Positions 43,359 to 52,908 of a stretch of 64,000 nucleotides of DNA are shown here, one piece after another. Under the pieces are notes generated by a model. That model was not told the origin of the DNA, did no database searches, and saw only the letters and a program-made list of their open reading frames with translations. The translations under genes were made by a program, and so were the position numbers. Origin of the DNA: Prevotella sp. 10(H) (lineage in GTDB: Bacteria; Bacteroidota; Bacteroidia; Bacteroidales; Dysgonomonadaceae); assembly GCF_000711235.1 (NCBI RefSeq), contig NZ_JOMI01000007.1:682001-746000 (forward strand), in the 5' to 3' direction. Positions within the stretch are counted from its first letter, which is position 1. Each line of letters begins with the position of its first letter.

Positions 43359-43392
43359 GTTAAAAAGTAACAAAAGTAACGTTTTTCAGCTA
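43359..43392 (+). repeat. Dispersed repeat, copy 2
   Basis: Begins GTTAAAAAGTAACAAAAG and ends TTTTTCAGCT; near-identical to the reverse strand of 12635-12669. It leads directly into a hairpin, AGCTATT-AGCC-AATAGCT (43388-43405), which probably ends symporter transcription, and then a second TTTTAGCCATTAGC unit. Confidence 0.75.
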
Positions 43393-43405
43393 TTAGCCAA
43401 TAGCT
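43388..43405 (+). terminator. Hairpin after the symporter gene
   Basis: A perfect 7-bp stem (43388-43394 with 43399-43405, loop AGCC) followed by only TTTAG, so a weak or partial terminator. It overlaps the dispersed repeat and may be part of it. Confidence 0.4.
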
Positions 43406-43461
43406 TTTAGCCATTAGCATTTTTAATCTAGTTTTCAATATTTATATATTAAAAATGCTCT

Positions 43462-43490
43462 GTTAAAAAGTAACAAAAGTAACAGATTCT
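43462..43490 (+). repeat. Dispersed repeat, copy 3
   Basis: Shares the 22-bp core beginning GTTAAAAAGTAACAAAAG exactly with copy 2, 103 bp downstream of it, but lacks the CAGCT end. Confidence 0.7.
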
Positions 43491-43582
43491 GCACTGTTTT
43501 TGATTTGCTAATATTAATACTGTACTCAAAGAACAATAAGCTTTTGGCTTCATTGTATAGATAAAAATATACCTGTAAAACG

Positions 43583-43617
43583 CAAAAAAAGAGCGGACAA
43601 GTAATGCCGACTCTTTT
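43583..43617 (-). terminator. Intrinsic terminator of alaS
   Basis: AAAAGAGCGG (43587-43596) pairs with CCGACTCTTTT (43607-43617) with one bulged A, followed on the minus strand by a run of seven T. It lies 23 bp past the alaS stop. Confidence 0.82.
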
Positions 43618-43639
43618 AATATTATATATGGAATATCCT

Positions 43640-46258
43640 TTATTTTATCTTCTCCAGTATCTCATGTAAAGCATTTGACAAGCCTTCCACATTCTTGCCA
43701 CCTGCTGTAGCAAAATGAGGCTGTCCGCCACCGCCGCCCTGTATATGCTTGGCTGCTTCGCGCACTATCTGCGAGGCATTTAGTCCGTGGTCTTTCACGA
43801 GGTCGTCGCTCAGCATTAATGTGAGTAATGGCTTATTCTCACTATCGGTAATACCGACAAATGCCGAATTTTCAGGGAATTGTCCTTTTATCTGGAATGC
43901 AATGTCTTTCACTACTTCGGCTGGAATGGAGTTGTTGAGTACAAATACATCGATACCGTTGATAATCTGCTTTTTCTTTATTAACGCAGCTTTTAACAGT
44001 GCTGTCTTCTCCTTTACATACTCTTCCATCTGTTTTTTCATCTCTGCATTTTCATCAAAGAATTTCCGAAGCGTCTGGGCGAGGTTGGGAGCGTTATTTA
44101 AAAGGCTTTTCATTTCGTTCAGGATATCCTGCTGTGTATAGAAATAATCTTCACACACTTCGGCAGTAATAGCCTCTATACGGCGTATACCCGCAGCAAT
44201 TGAACTTTCATTGATGATGCGGAATGAGCCGATTCTTCCGGTCGAAGAAATATGTGTTCCACCGCAGAGCTCCACCGATTCACCGAAACGTATCACACGC
44301 ACATCATCGCCGTATTTTTCTCCGAACAGAGCCATGGCTCCCATTCCTTTTGCTTCGGAGATAGGTACGTGACGCATCTCTATGCGTGAAATGTCTTCGC
44401 GGATTTTAGATGTAACATAACGTTCCACTTTACGAATTTCCTTATCGGTAAGTTTCTGGAAATGTGAGAAGTCGAAACGAAGCACATTCGGAGATACAAA
44501 CGAACCTTTTTGCTCTACATGGCTACCCAGTATTTCGCGCAGTCCTTCATGTAATAAATGCGTTGCCGTATGATTACACTCGGTAGCCGTCCGGTTCTTA
44601 GTATTTATACGGGCTGTGAAAGTAACAGTCACATCTTGAGGCAGCTTATTAGCCATATGAACTGCCAGATTATTTTCACGTTTTGTATCTGTAATTTCAA
44701 TCTTTTCATTTTCGTATATCAGCCAGCCGCTGTCGCCTACCTGTCCACCCATTTCGGCATAGAAGGGTGTAAGGCTGAGTACTATCTGATAAAATTCATG
44801 ATTCTTCTGTTTTACCTTGCGGTAACGGAGTATTTCAGTTTCGCATTCCGTAAAGTCATAACCGACAAATTTGGGGTCACCTTCTTTCAGTACCACCCAA
44901 TCGCCCGTTTCTACCGATGCAGCGTTGCGTGCACGCTCTTTCTGTTTCTGCATCTCCGTATTGAAGCCGTCGATGTTGACAGTCATATTGTTTTCACGTA
45001 GAATAAGTTCCGTAAGGTCGAGCGGGAAACCGTATGTATCGTATAATGTAAAAGCATCCGTTCCGTTAAGTTGAGTCTGTCCTTTAGCTTTTGTATCAGC
45101 TATCTGTTTGTCCAGCAGTTTGATACCTGTATCGAGTGTGCGAAGAAATGATTCTTCTTCTTCCTTGATAACTTTTTCAATCAGCGTCTGCTGTTGTATG
45201 AGCTCGGGATAAGCCTCGCCCATTGTTTCTATCAGCGCAGGGATTAGTTTATACATGAATGCTTTGTGCTGTCCGAGGAATGTATATCCGTAACGAACGG
45301 CACGGCGAAGAATACGGCGGATAACATATCCGGCCTTGGCATTCGACGGTAACTGCCCGTCGGTAATCGAGAATGCGATAGTACGGATATGGTCGGCGAT
45401 AACGCGCATAGCGATATCCTTTTTCTCATCTTGTCCGTAAGTGCTGCCTGTCAGTTCTCCGATTGCTTTAATAATAGTCTGGAAAACATCCGTATCATAA
45501 TTGGAAAGTTTACCCTGTACAGCCATACATAGGCGCTCGAGTCCCATGCCCGTATCGATTACCTTTGCCGGAAGTGGCTCCAGCGATTTATCTGCCTTGC
45601 GGTTGAATTGCATAAATACAAGGTTCCATATCTCTATCACTTGCGGATGGCTTTCGTTAACGAGAGTAAGTCCATCTACTTTTGAGCGTTCTTGATCAGG
45701 GCGAAGGTCTATATGTATTTCCGAACAAGGGCCGCAAGGGCCTGTGTCGCCCATTTCCCAGAAGTTATCTTTTTTACTTCCGTTTATAATACGGTCTTTC
45801 GGTAAGTATTTCTCCCAGTATCCTGCTGCTTCATCGTCACGCGATAAGCCTTCATCGGGGCTTCCTTCGAAGACGGTAACATACAGGCGGTTTTTATCCA
45901 GTTTGATAACTTCCGTAAGATATTCCCATGCCCATTCGATAGCTTCTTTCTTAAAATAATCGCCGAAAGACCAGTTGCCCAGCATTTCGAACATTGTATG
46001 GTGGTATGTATCGTGCCCCACTTCTTCGAGGTCGTTGTGCTTACCGCTCACGCGAAGACATTTCTGCGAGTCTGCTACACGTGGGTATTTAATAGGTGCA
46101 TTGCCTAAGATAATATCTTTAAACTGGTTCATACCCGCATTGGTAAACATCAGCGTGGGGTCGTCCTTTATTACCATCGGAGCCGACGGTACTATCTGGT
46201 GTCCTTTAGAAGCAAAGAAAGATTTGAAAGAGTCACGGATTTCTTTTGAAGTCATCAT
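43640..46258 (-). CDS. alaS: Alanyl-tRNA synthetase
   Basis: Charges tRNA-Ala and edits Ser/Gly mischarging. At 872 aa it is full length. The class II catalytic domain starts [21 protein letters not shown], with [11 protein letters not shown] and the motif-2 region. The editing domain has the zinc ligands [11 protein letters not shown] and [10 protein letters not shown]. The C-terminal C-Ala domain ends [15 protein letters not shown] tandem-repeat leader precedes the start. ATG codons at 46258 and 46255 are both usable. Confidence 0.97.
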   Translation of the reverse strand: MMTSKEIRDSFKSFFASKGHQIVPSAPMVIKDDPTLMFTNAGMNQFKDIILGNAPIKYPRVADSQKCLRVSGKHNDLEEVGHDTYHHTMFEMLGNWSFGDYFKKEAIEWAWEYLTEVIKLDKNRLYVTVFEGSPDEGLSRDDEAAGYWEKYLPKDRIINGSKKDNFWEMGDTGPCGPCSEIHIDLRPDQERSKVDGLTLVNESHPQVIEIWNLVFMQFNRKADKSLEPLPAKVIDTGMGLERLCMAVQGKLSNYDTDVFQTIIKAIGELTGSTYGQDEKKDIAMRVIADHIRTIAFSITDGQLPSNAKAGYVIRRILRRAVRYGYTFLGQHKAFMYKLIPALIETMGEAYPELIQQQTLIEKVIKEEEESFLRTLDTGIKLLDKQIADTKAKGQTQLNGTDAFTLYDTYGFPLDLTELILRENNMTVNIDGFNTEMQKQKERARNAASVETGDWVVLKEGDPKFVGYDFTECETEILRYRKVKQKNHEFYQIVLSLTPFYAEMGGQVGDSGWLIYENEKIEITDTKRENNLAVHMANKLPQDVTVTFTARINTKNRTATECNHTATHLLHEGLREILGSHVEQKGSFVSPNVLRFDFSHFQKLTDKEIRKVERYVTSKIREDISRIEMRHVPISEAKGMGAMALFGEKYGDDVRVIRFGESVELCGGTHISSTGRIGSFRIINESSIAAGIRRIEAITAEVCEDYFYTQQDILNEMKSLLNNAPNLAQTLRKFFDENAEMKKQMEEYVKEKTALLKAALIKKKQIINGIDVFVLNNSIPAEVVKDIAFQIKGQFPENSAFVGITDSENKPLLTLMLSDDLVKDHGLNASQIVREAAKHIQGGGGGQPHFATAGGKNVEGLSNALHEILEKIK

Positions 46259-46295
46259 TTTAGTTACAAGTTACAAGTAAACGAGTTACAAGTTA
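46259..46295 (-). repeat. Tandem-repeat leader directly before a start codon, copy 2
   Basis: Minus strand: AACTTGTAACTCGTTTACTT, then two further GTAACT units, ending 2-3 bases before the alaS ATG. Same units and placement as 17338-17372. Confidence 0.65.
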
Positions 46296-46363
46296 TAATT
46301 TTTTAGTTTCATCATTCGCGTGCAAGGCATCGCCCCGTCGCCATATTAATTAAATATAAACAA

Positions 46364-46395
46364 TTTGCAAAAATAGTTCAAAAACTTTACTTTTG
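46364..46395 (+). promoter_or_regulatory. Promoter of the M23 peptidase-MerR operon, overlapping the alaS -7 box
   Basis: TTTG (46364-46367), 20-bp spacer, TACTTTTG (46388-46395), 38 bp before the ATG at 46434. On the other strand TATTTTTG (46375-46368) is the likely -7 box for alaS, so the two divergent promoters overlap. Confidence 0.65.
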
Positions 46396-46433
46396 TCGAA
46401 CTCTCGAAGTAAAATATCAGGGAATGGCTAAAA

Positions 46434-47405
46434 ATGAAGCGTAAAGTATATTACCGTTACAACCCTCAAACTCTTACATATGACAGAATTTATCCTAGCA
46501 TGAAGGATAAAGTGTTTACTGTCCTGCGTCATATGATATCGGGAATTGTTGTAGGTATAGGTGCTTTAATCGCTTTTGCTTATTTTGTCGGTACTCCTTG
46601 GGGCGAGGCACAGAAGAAAGAAACACAACTTATACGTACACAGTATGAATTATTGTCGAAGCGGGCCGACGAAATGTCGAATGTGCTCAGGGATATACAA
46701 CAGCGTGACGATAATCTTTACAGGGCAATTTTTCATGCCGATCCTATTCCTACATCCATACGGACATCGGGAATAGCTGCTCCGGCGCGGTACGATTATC
46801 TTATGGAGTTGTCTAATTCTGAAATGATTATACAGACTTCCAAAAAGATTGACTATATTGCCAAACAGATTTATATACAATCGAATTCTTTTGACGAAGT
46901 TCTTAATATTGCAAAGAATCAGCGCGATCGCCTACGGCATATTCCGAGTATACAGCCTGTGCCGGAGAAATTTCTGAAGCAGATAGCTTCCGGATATGGT
47001 ACGCGTGTAGACCCGATATATGGTACGGCACGGTTTCATGCAGGTATGGACTTTTCTGCAAATATAGGCACTCCGGTATATGTGACCGGAGACGGAGTAG
47101 TCACTCTTGCCGATTGGAAGCAGGGATACGGGAAATGTATAACGATAGATCATGGCTTCGGCTACGAGACTTTATATGCACATCTTAATGATTATAAAGT
47201 GAGGGTAGGGCAGCGGGTAACCCGCGGAGAGCAGATAGGCGAAGTTGGTAACACAGGAAAATCTACCGGACCGCATCTACACTATGAAGTGCATGTGAGA
47301 GGCGTGCCTGATAATCCTGCAAAGTATTATTTTATGGATTTATCGCCTGAAGAGTATGATAAGATGCTGCAGATTGCTGCAAATCACGGACAGGTAATGG
47401 ACTGA
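46434..47405 (+). CDS. M23-family metallopeptidase, membrane anchored (LytM-like)
   Basis: A 323-aa periplasmic protein probably cleaving or regulating peptidoglycan cross-links. Anatomy: cytoplasmic basic start, one membrane segment (~33-53), a coiled-coil stretch (~58-100), a linker, and the LytM domain (~185-300). Zinc ligands are His202 and Asp206 (RFHAGMD) and His283 in the HLH motif, with His250 (LYAHL) as partner, so it should be active. It has a strong promoter and is followed 5 bp later by the MerR gene. Confidence 0.92.
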   Translation: MKRKVYYRYNPQTLTYDRIYPSMKDKVFTVLRHMISGIVVGIGALIAFAYFVGTPWGEAQKKETQLIRTQYELLSKRADEMSNVLRDIQQRDDNLYRAIFHADPIPTSIRTSGIAAPARYDYLMELSNSEMIIQTSKKIDYIAKQIYIQSNSFDEVLNIAKNQRDRLRHIPSIQPVPEKFLKQIASGYGTRVDPIYGTARFHAGMDFSANIGTPVYVTGDGVVTLADWKQGYGKCITIDHGFGYETLYAHLNDYKVRVGQRVTRGEQIGEVGNTGKSTGPHLHYEVHVRGVPDNPAKYYFMDLSPEEYDKMLQIAANHGQVMD

Positions 47406-47410
47406 TATTT

Positions 47411-47761
47411 ATGAAAATCGATTTCGAAAACAGTAACCGTTTATACTATTCCCTGAAGGAAGTGGCCGACCATTTCGGGGTTGCCAGATCATTGCTTCGC
47501 TTTTGGGAAAAAGAATTCGATACCATCCGTCCTCGTAAAACTGAAGGAGGCACGCGCCAGTATAAAAAAGAAGATATTGAAAATATAGCAGTTGTCTACA
47601 ATCTGGTTAAGGTAAAAGGTATGACACTCGAAGGTGCGCGGCAAACCCTCAATCTAAAAATGGATGAAGAAACCTGTAAAGTGCAGGTCATCCGTAAACT
47701 GGAACAGATAAAGAAAGAACTGGAAGATTTAGAACGGGAGTTCGATGTTACAGCAGAGTAA
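47411..47761 (+). CDS. MerR-family transcriptional regulator
   Basis: A 116-aa protein with an N-terminal winged-helix MerR domain (YSLKEVADHFGVARSLLRFWEKEF, then RKTEGGTRQYKKEDIENI) and a C-terminal coiled coil (~80-112) for dimerisation. It has no Cys cluster or effector domain, so it is not a metal or drug sensor of the classic kind. It sits 5 bp after the M23 peptidase gene. The target genes are unknown; cell-envelope functions are suggested only by position. Confidence 0.9.
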   Translation: MKIDFENSNRLYYSLKEVADHFGVARSLLRFWEKEFDTIRPRKTEGGTRQYKKEDIENIAVVYNLVKVKGMTLEGARQTLNLKMDEETCKVQVIRKLEQIKKELEDLEREFDVTAE

Positions 47762-47772
47762 TCACTCAATCT

Positions 47773-48165
47773 TTATTTTTTCAACGATTCGGTAATTGAC
47801 CAGTGGTTGTGGACAATTTTCCATTGATTATCCTCTTCCAGCCTGTAAACTTCCGTGCAATTCCATCTGTAAATAGTATCGCCTACTTGTGAGATTAAGT
47901 TATATGTCAGTACAGCCATATTTTCTGTAGCTTGTACTGCCGGATTTATCATTTCGTATTTGTCTACTTTTACTTTTCCTCTGGCGCCTTCATAAAAATC
48001 TTTTATCCAGTCGAAGCCGTCCATCCTCTTTTCGGTGAGCGGGTCGAAATAGGTGAAATCCTGTGCATATATATTCAGAAATTTGTCAGGATTGCCATTA
48101 TTCCATGCTTCAAGCGCTGCGGTTTCCAATGCAATCAGATGATTTGCAATATCTTCTTTTTTCAT
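47773..48165 (-). CDS. SnoaL-like / NTF2-fold protein
   Basis: A 130-aa protein with the cone-shaped alpha+beta fold of the SnoaL/DUF4440 group: a long first helix (HLIALETAALEAWNNGNPDKFL), YAQDFTYFDP, GFDWIKDFYEG and a final sheet ending WRIVHNHWS-like (KIVHNHWSI). Members include isomerases, dehydratases and non-enzymatic binding proteins. No partner gene is adjacent in the same direction. It converges tail to tail on the MerR gene. Confidence 0.75.
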   Translation of the reverse strand: MKKEDIANHLIALETAALEAWNNGNPDKFLNIYAQDFTYFDPLTEKRMDGFDWIKDFYEGARGKVKVDKYEMINPAVQATENMAVLTYNLISQVGDTIYRWNCTEVYRLEEDNQWKIVHNHWSITESLKK

Positions 48166-48262
48166 AATGCGTTTTGTTTAGAGTGATAAGGCAAATATAC
48201 AATTTATGATTTACAGACTATATTTGCATTATGAGGAATTTGCAATTAGTTGAGCCTAACCT

Positions 48263-49789
48263 TTAAAACTGGAAGTATATAAACGGCTGAGGACCGCTCG
48301 ACATTGTAGCGTATACCAACCAAAAAACTAGTCCGGCAATCACTGCCTTCACTCCAAGCGGACTACTGTTGAATCCTGCTTTTACCTTATTAACAAAGTT
48401 CTCAGGCAGGAAGTGCATTATAAATCCGATAGCTACCAGTATAAATACATTCTTGTAACCTTCCAGTACAACCCACCAGTCGTGCGGAGCAAATGTCAGA
48501 TCACCGATGCTGGTAATAACATCGCCTGCAACTTCGAAACTGCCTGCACGGAAGAATATCCAGCAAAATGCAACAAAGTGGAATGTAAGAAATATGCAGA
48601 TTATACGTGTTATACGGTCATCGGGTACCTTTATGTATTGTTTGAAGAAACGTTCGCCAGCTAATACAACGCCATGTAGCCCTCCCCAGATGACGAACTT
48701 CCATGATGCACCGTGCCACAAACCGCCGATGAGCATGGTCAGGAACAGGTTAATATAAGTTCTTACTTTTCCTTTACGGTTTCCGCCTAACGAGATATAC
48801 AAGTAGTCGCGCAGCCAAGAAGATAATGAAATATGCCAGCGCCGCCAGAATTCGGTAATCGATTGCGATTTATACGGAGTGAGGAAATTGGGAGGTATAG
48901 TGAATCCCATCAATAGAGCAAGTCCTATTGCCATATCGGAATAACCCGAGAAGTCACAATATATCTGTAAAGTATAACCATATACAGCCATCAGATTTTC
49001 GAACGATGTATAGCTTAACGGTGAATCGAATACGCGGTCTACAAAGTTTGTTGAGATATAATCCGATATCACAGCCTTTTTAATCAATCCGATAAGTATA
49101 AGAAATATAGCTGAACTAGCCTCCTCGCGTGTCAGGTGCAGCTTCTTATACATCTGCGGCAGGAAGTCTTTCGCCCTGATAATCGGGCCTGCCACCAGTT
49201 TAGGAAAAAAGCTGATATAGAAACAGAAATCGAGCGTCGATCTGGCCGGTTCCATTTGTCGACGATAGAGATCTACGGCATAGCTGATAGCCTCAAATAC
49301 GAAGAAAGAGATACCAATAGGCAGTATGATATTCTGGAATGACAAATCACCGTTAAATATCGCGTTTATATTATCGATAAGAAAGTTCGTATATTTATAA
49401 TACGACAGCATTCCCAGATTGGCTATAATAATAAAGATCAGTAATAACTTGCGGGATGATTGCTTTTCCGTTTCATACATTTTCTTCGAAAGCAGATGGG
49501 TAGCAACCGCACATATGACCAGCAGTATATAGTAGTTTCCTCCGGCTTTATAATAGAAAAACAGAGAGAATACGATGACATATATCTTGCGGAACAAATC
49601 ATGCTTCTGCGTTCTTGTCAGTACATAAATAACATAGAAAACAAGGAACAGACCGAGAAATAGCGGGCTATTGAACAATAACGGATGTTCCGGATTATAA
49701 ATAAACCATGAGGATATATTCAGATCACTGAATAATCCGGCAATATAATCAGGAAGATATGAATCACTTATGTTCAACGGTGTCTTCAA
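48263..49789 (-). CDS. MBOAT-family membrane O-acyltransferase (AlgI/DltB-like)
   Basis: A 508-aa polytopic inner-membrane protein of the family that passes acyl groups across the membrane for O-acylation of polysaccharides, as AlgI does in alginate and PatA in peptidoglycan acetylation. Hallmarks are the stretch TEFWRRWHISLSSWLRDYLY, the N-terminal SYYKYTNFL, FFPKLVAGPIIR, and the catalytic His in GGLWHGASWKFVIWGGLHG. Its start overlaps the LysM-SGNH gene by 26 bp. It is the last gene of a three-gene operon with two SGNH proteins. Confidence 0.92.
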   Translation of the reverse strand: MKTPLNISDSYLPDYIAGLFSDLNISSWFIYNPEHPLLFNSPLFLGLFLVFYVIYVLTRTQKHDLFRKIYVIVFSLFFYYKAGGNYYILLVICAVATHLLSKKMYETEKQSSRKLLLIFIIIANLGMLSYYKYTNFLIDNINAIFNGDLSFQNIILPIGISFFVFEAISYAVDLYRRQMEPARSTLDFCFYISFFPKLVAGPIIRAKDFLPQMYKKLHLTREEASSAIFLILIGLIKKAVISDYISTNFVDRVFDSPLSYTSFENLMAVYGYTLQIYCDFSGYSDMAIGLALLMGFTIPPNFLTPYKSQSITEFWRRWHISLSSWLRDYLYISLGGNRKGKVRTYINLFLTMLIGGLWHGASWKFVIWGGLHGVVLAGERFFKQYIKVPDDRITRIICIFLTFHFVAFCWIFFRAGSFEVAGDVITSIGDLTFAPHDWWVVLEGYKNVFILVAIGFIMHFLPENFVNKVKAGFNSSPLGVKAVIAGLVFWLVYATMSSGPQPFIYFQF

Positions 49790-51239
49790 TTTTTATATTC
49801 TTCTTATAGTTATTGTATGCGTCAATGAAGTCGGAAGCAAAAAGTTCACCCTGAGCCTGATATCCTCCGGTTGTATAATGGACTTTATCACGGGCTATCA
49901 TACGGGCATACTGACCTTTAGGAGCAATGCCCGATGCTCCCCCCATGCGGGTATATAAATCCCATACCGGTACATTATTCATACCCATCAGGGCATCGCT
50001 GTAATCGATAATATATGTATTTATACGACGATTTCGAAACATGGATGGAGGAGGGGTCATTACAAGGACAGTAGCAAAAGGATTTAATTTCTTGATGTTC
50101 TCAATGAACTCCTGTACCTGATAGATATATTCCGTTTGAGAAAGCCTGCCGAACGATTCATTTGTACCGAATGACAGGATAACCAAATCGGGTTGCAGGA
50201 TAGGAAGCTGCTCGAAAAATAACGGATATTTGTTATAGTCAGATAGCTTTGCTCCATTAACTCCTATCGAGTGATAAATTACACCCGGTTTGTCGTTTTC
50301 AATTACAAACCCGTTAAGGTTGTACATTGCCTGTTTGTCGGCGGGAAGTATTGTAATCCTGTTGAGAAGCGTATCACTTGTATATGAAGAATAATAAGGT
50401 TTGGTTTCCAAGTTCACATAATCAATACTATCCTTCTCTATATTCGATGTCGAGGCCTTAGTTTGTACGAGCTTAGTGCTTCTAGCCCCTGCTTTTACAG
50501 GTATTTTCAGCCTTTGCTTGGGTTTAATAAGATTCGATTTCAACCCGTTTGCATTTTTTATCTGCGTTATGGTAACGCCGTACTTACGGCTAATGCCATA
50601 AAGACCTTCCCCGCTTTTCACCGTGTGATATCTCATGCCTATGGTAGAAGCGGTAACTGTACCACTGGAAGAAACTTCGAGTGGATCTGCAGTAACAGAC
50701 ATTCTGTAATGAGGCTCGACAGTGGGATATATTATTTTTACATTACTGAATTCGTAACCTTCCTCTGTATATAATTGCAATACAAAATCTTCAGCCGATG
50801 TATACAATGCTATTCCGCTCAATCCTACGCCTACATCAGCTACCGGATATACATTGAGCAGACTTTGCCACGAAGCATTGCAAATATACTTCACACGACT
50901 CGTGCCGTTAGTTCTCACCAGTCTGTAAGGAAAAGTAAACCCGAATCCGCCGTTCCCGAATTTCAGTTGGAGGGCTTCACGGATAGCATTCGTGAAAAAA
51001 TCAGCTTGTATGTGAGAATCACCTATATGCACAATGTTTATTTTTCCTTGTTTGTTATTTTCTAAATTATATAACTTCTCAAAAACGGTTGATAAAAGTG
51101 CCTGATTTGCGAAAATATCACCCTTCCCATCAAAAATATCGTTATTATTTTTGATAGATTTTGCCGGTATATTCAGCGAGGGCATTAATAAGAGAATAAT
51201 AAGACTTAGACGTATTATTCTTGTTATGAACTTCATCAA
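49764..51239 (-). CDS. Exported SGNH-hydrolase-fold protein with an inserted LysM domain
   Basis: A 491-aa secreted protein (signal peptide residues ~1-26) with an SGNH/GDSL fold split by a glycan-binding LysM module. The nucleophile is Ser75 (IGDSH, block I), block III is Gly358-Asn360 (SFGTNES), and block V is Asp451/His454 (DKVHY). LysM covers residues ~204-247 (YHTVKSGEGLYGISRKYGV). Such proteins can act as O-acetyltransferases or esterases of cell-wall glycans. Overlap with the MBOAT gene indicates that it takes the acyl group delivered by it and that LysM places it on peptidoglycan (inference). Confidence 0.85.
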   Translation of the reverse strand: MMKFITRIIRLSLIILLLMPSLNIPAKSIKNNNDIFDGKGDIFANQALLSTVFEKLYNLENNKQGKINIVHIGDSHIQADFFTNAIREALQLKFGNGGFGFTFPYRLVRTNGTSRVKYICNASWQSLLNVYPVADVGVGLSGIALYTSAEDFVLQLYTEEGYEFSNVKIIYPTVEPHYRMSVTADPLEVSSSGTVTASTIGMRYHTVKSGEGLYGISRKYGVTITQIKNANGLKSNLIKPKQRLKIPVKAGARSTKLVQTKASTSNIEKDSIDYVNLETKPYYSSYTSDTLLNRITILPADKQAMYNLNGFVIENDKPGVIYHSIGVNGAKLSDYNKYPLFFEQLPILQPDLVILSFGTNESFGRLSQTEYIYQVQEFIENIKKLNPFATVLVMTPPPSMFRNRRINTYIIDYSDALMGMNNVPVWDLYTRMGGASGIAPKGQYARMIARDKVHYTTGGYQAQGELFASDFIDAYNNYKKNIKIEDTVEHK

Positions 51240-51254
51240 TCCGTTATCTTTCTA

Positions 51255-52700
51255 TTACTGATTTGTCTTAAATTTAGTGTAACCTTTATCAATTTCTTCA
51301 TATATAAGCTTAGCTACCTTTTTGGAGCCGCTTCCGTTAAAGTGGGTATAATCTTTATTGGCCATCTTGTTATTAACCCAGTTTACCATTGAGCCTTTTC
51401 CGCCCATTGCTTCATATAATGAAATATATCCCGATCCCGTTTTGCGGGCGTAATTCTTCTGCGCATTGGCTAATGGTACTACAGCCGGGTCGGTCTGCAT
51501 CGTTCCTTCTATTTTCAATGCCCTGTCGGCAGTAGATATAATTAATATATCAGCGTTAGGGAAACATGTATGCAGGTTATTCACGACAGTAGTCATATTT
51601 TTTTCGTACCAACTGTAATTTAGCGAGCCATATCCTAATACATTGGCTCCGTAATGCAGGATTATAAGATCGTAATTCAGTACTTTATCAAACGCATTCA
51701 TCAATGACGGATTCAATATAGATAAAGGTAGTCCCGAGTTGCTGCGTACAGAAAAATTATCTACATGTATACCTTTTCCGTTATCGAAGTTAAAGCCATA
51801 GATAGGAATAGAGTCAGCTTTATTAAAATTCACCTGCAGCGATTTCGGATCTCGCGATGATAATGACAGCGTATTTACTAAGTTGGAAGGATTCAGTCCT
51901 TTACTTATCACCGAATCTTTATCGGCAGCAATGGTCACATATGCATTACTGTTATTTCCTCTTCCGTAAAGAAGAGTAGGGGAATTCAACTGAGTCGAAT
52001 GCGGTTGCGATTGCGCCTTATATCTCACCCAATATGTCTGTCCGGGATCATTAGCGAAGAATACCTGCCCGTCTATTCCAAAGGGACGTCGTGGTTTCTT
52101 TACTTTTACAAACGATTGGGAAAACCAGTTTTTAGAAAACTGATGCGATACAGATGCTCTTGCGCCTGCTGATAATGATGATATGGCTACAAAGCCGACA
52201 CCTTCACCCCCGTAATTTTCCTGAAACTCGCTGCGTACATCTTGTACTATATAGTCGCCGTCGTTCATCGAATCACCATAATAAGCAATTCTTATTTTTC
52301 CGGTACCTGTTTCTTCGAGTTTGCGAAGTTTAGCATAGAAACGTTTTAGATTCTTATAGCCGTCTATCGATAAAGTGGGGTCGAGGTTCTCATCGATTTG
52401 TAGTGTATCCCCTGACATTGTACTGTCTGTTTGCAGAGGAACTATTCCATCAGCCGTAGTATCGCTTTGGGCAGCTAGTGCCATACTATCCATCAGGATA
52501 TTCTCATTAGCCCCTACTTCGTCCGAAAAAAGACGGTCTGGCAATAAAAACTTGAATGTTAAGAAGATTACCACAGATAAGGCGACAAATATTATTGCCT
52601 TAACAAAATACGAATTATTAGATGTACTCACAATCAGCAATTTAAACAAAAATTTTTGTGTTAGGAAATATTTTAATAAAAACTGTGCAAAGCTAGTCAC
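51255..52700 (-). CDS. Membrane-anchored SGNH-hydrolase-fold protein
   Basis: A 481-aa protein with one N-terminal membrane segment (~35-52) and a periplasmic SGNH domain: Ser in YYGDSMNDGD (block I), Asn in HYGANVLGYG (block III) and Asp/His in DYTHFNGSGS (block V). It is the first gene of the O-acylation operon, 15 bp before the LysM-SGNH gene. A -7-like TAGCTTTG (52695-52688, minus strand) lies inside the first codons. If that promoter is used, a GTG at 52631, giving a 458-aa protein starting VSTSNNSYFVK, is the real start. Confidence 0.82.
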   Translation of the reverse strand: MTSFAQFLLKYFLTQKFLFKLLIVSTSNNSYFVKAIIFVALSVVIFLTFKFLLPDRLFSDEVGANENILMDSMALAAQSDTTADGIVPLQTDSTMSGDTLQIDENLDPTLSIDGYKNLKRFYAKLRKLEETGTGKIRIAYYGDSMNDGDYIVQDVRSEFQENYGGEGVGFVAISSLSAGARASVSHQFSKNWFSQSFVKVKKPRRPFGIDGQVFFANDPGQTYWVRYKAQSQPHSTQLNSPTLLYGRGNNSNAYVTIAADKDSVISKGLNPSNLVNTLSLSSRDPKSLQVNFNKADSIPIYGFNFDNGKGIHVDNFSVRSNSGLPLSILNPSLMNAFDKVLNYDLIILHYGANVLGYGSLNYSWYEKNMTTVVNNLHTCFPNADILIISTADRALKIEGTMQTDPAVVPLANAQKNYARKTGSGYISLYEAMGGKGSMVNWVNNKMANKDYTHFNGSGSKKVAKLIYEEIDKGYTKFKTNQ

Positions 52701-52780
52701 TTTTCCTCAAAAATAAAGGCAATGGAAAAATATTTTCCGATAATTTACTTTTACACAATCTGTTTTATCTTAATTCCTAA

Positions 52781-52798
52781 AGCAGGCCTCTGCCTGCT
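52781..52798. other. Perfect GC-rich hairpin upstream of the SGNH operon
   Basis: AGCAGGC-CTCT-GCCTGCT forms a 7-bp stem with a 4-nt loop, in an otherwise AT-rich 208-bp gap. No T tract follows on the plus strand and only TTAGG on the minus, so it could be a weak minus-strand terminator of the preceding gene's antisense region or an operator. Function unclear. Confidence 0.4.
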
Positions 52799-52908
52799 GA
52801 TACAAAAATAAACCTAATTTATATATAATCATCATGCATTTCTATCCTCTGTGTGAAATCTGCTTCTTACTGTACGAAACAGGTTAAAGGCATGATGAAA
52901 TTTCATTA

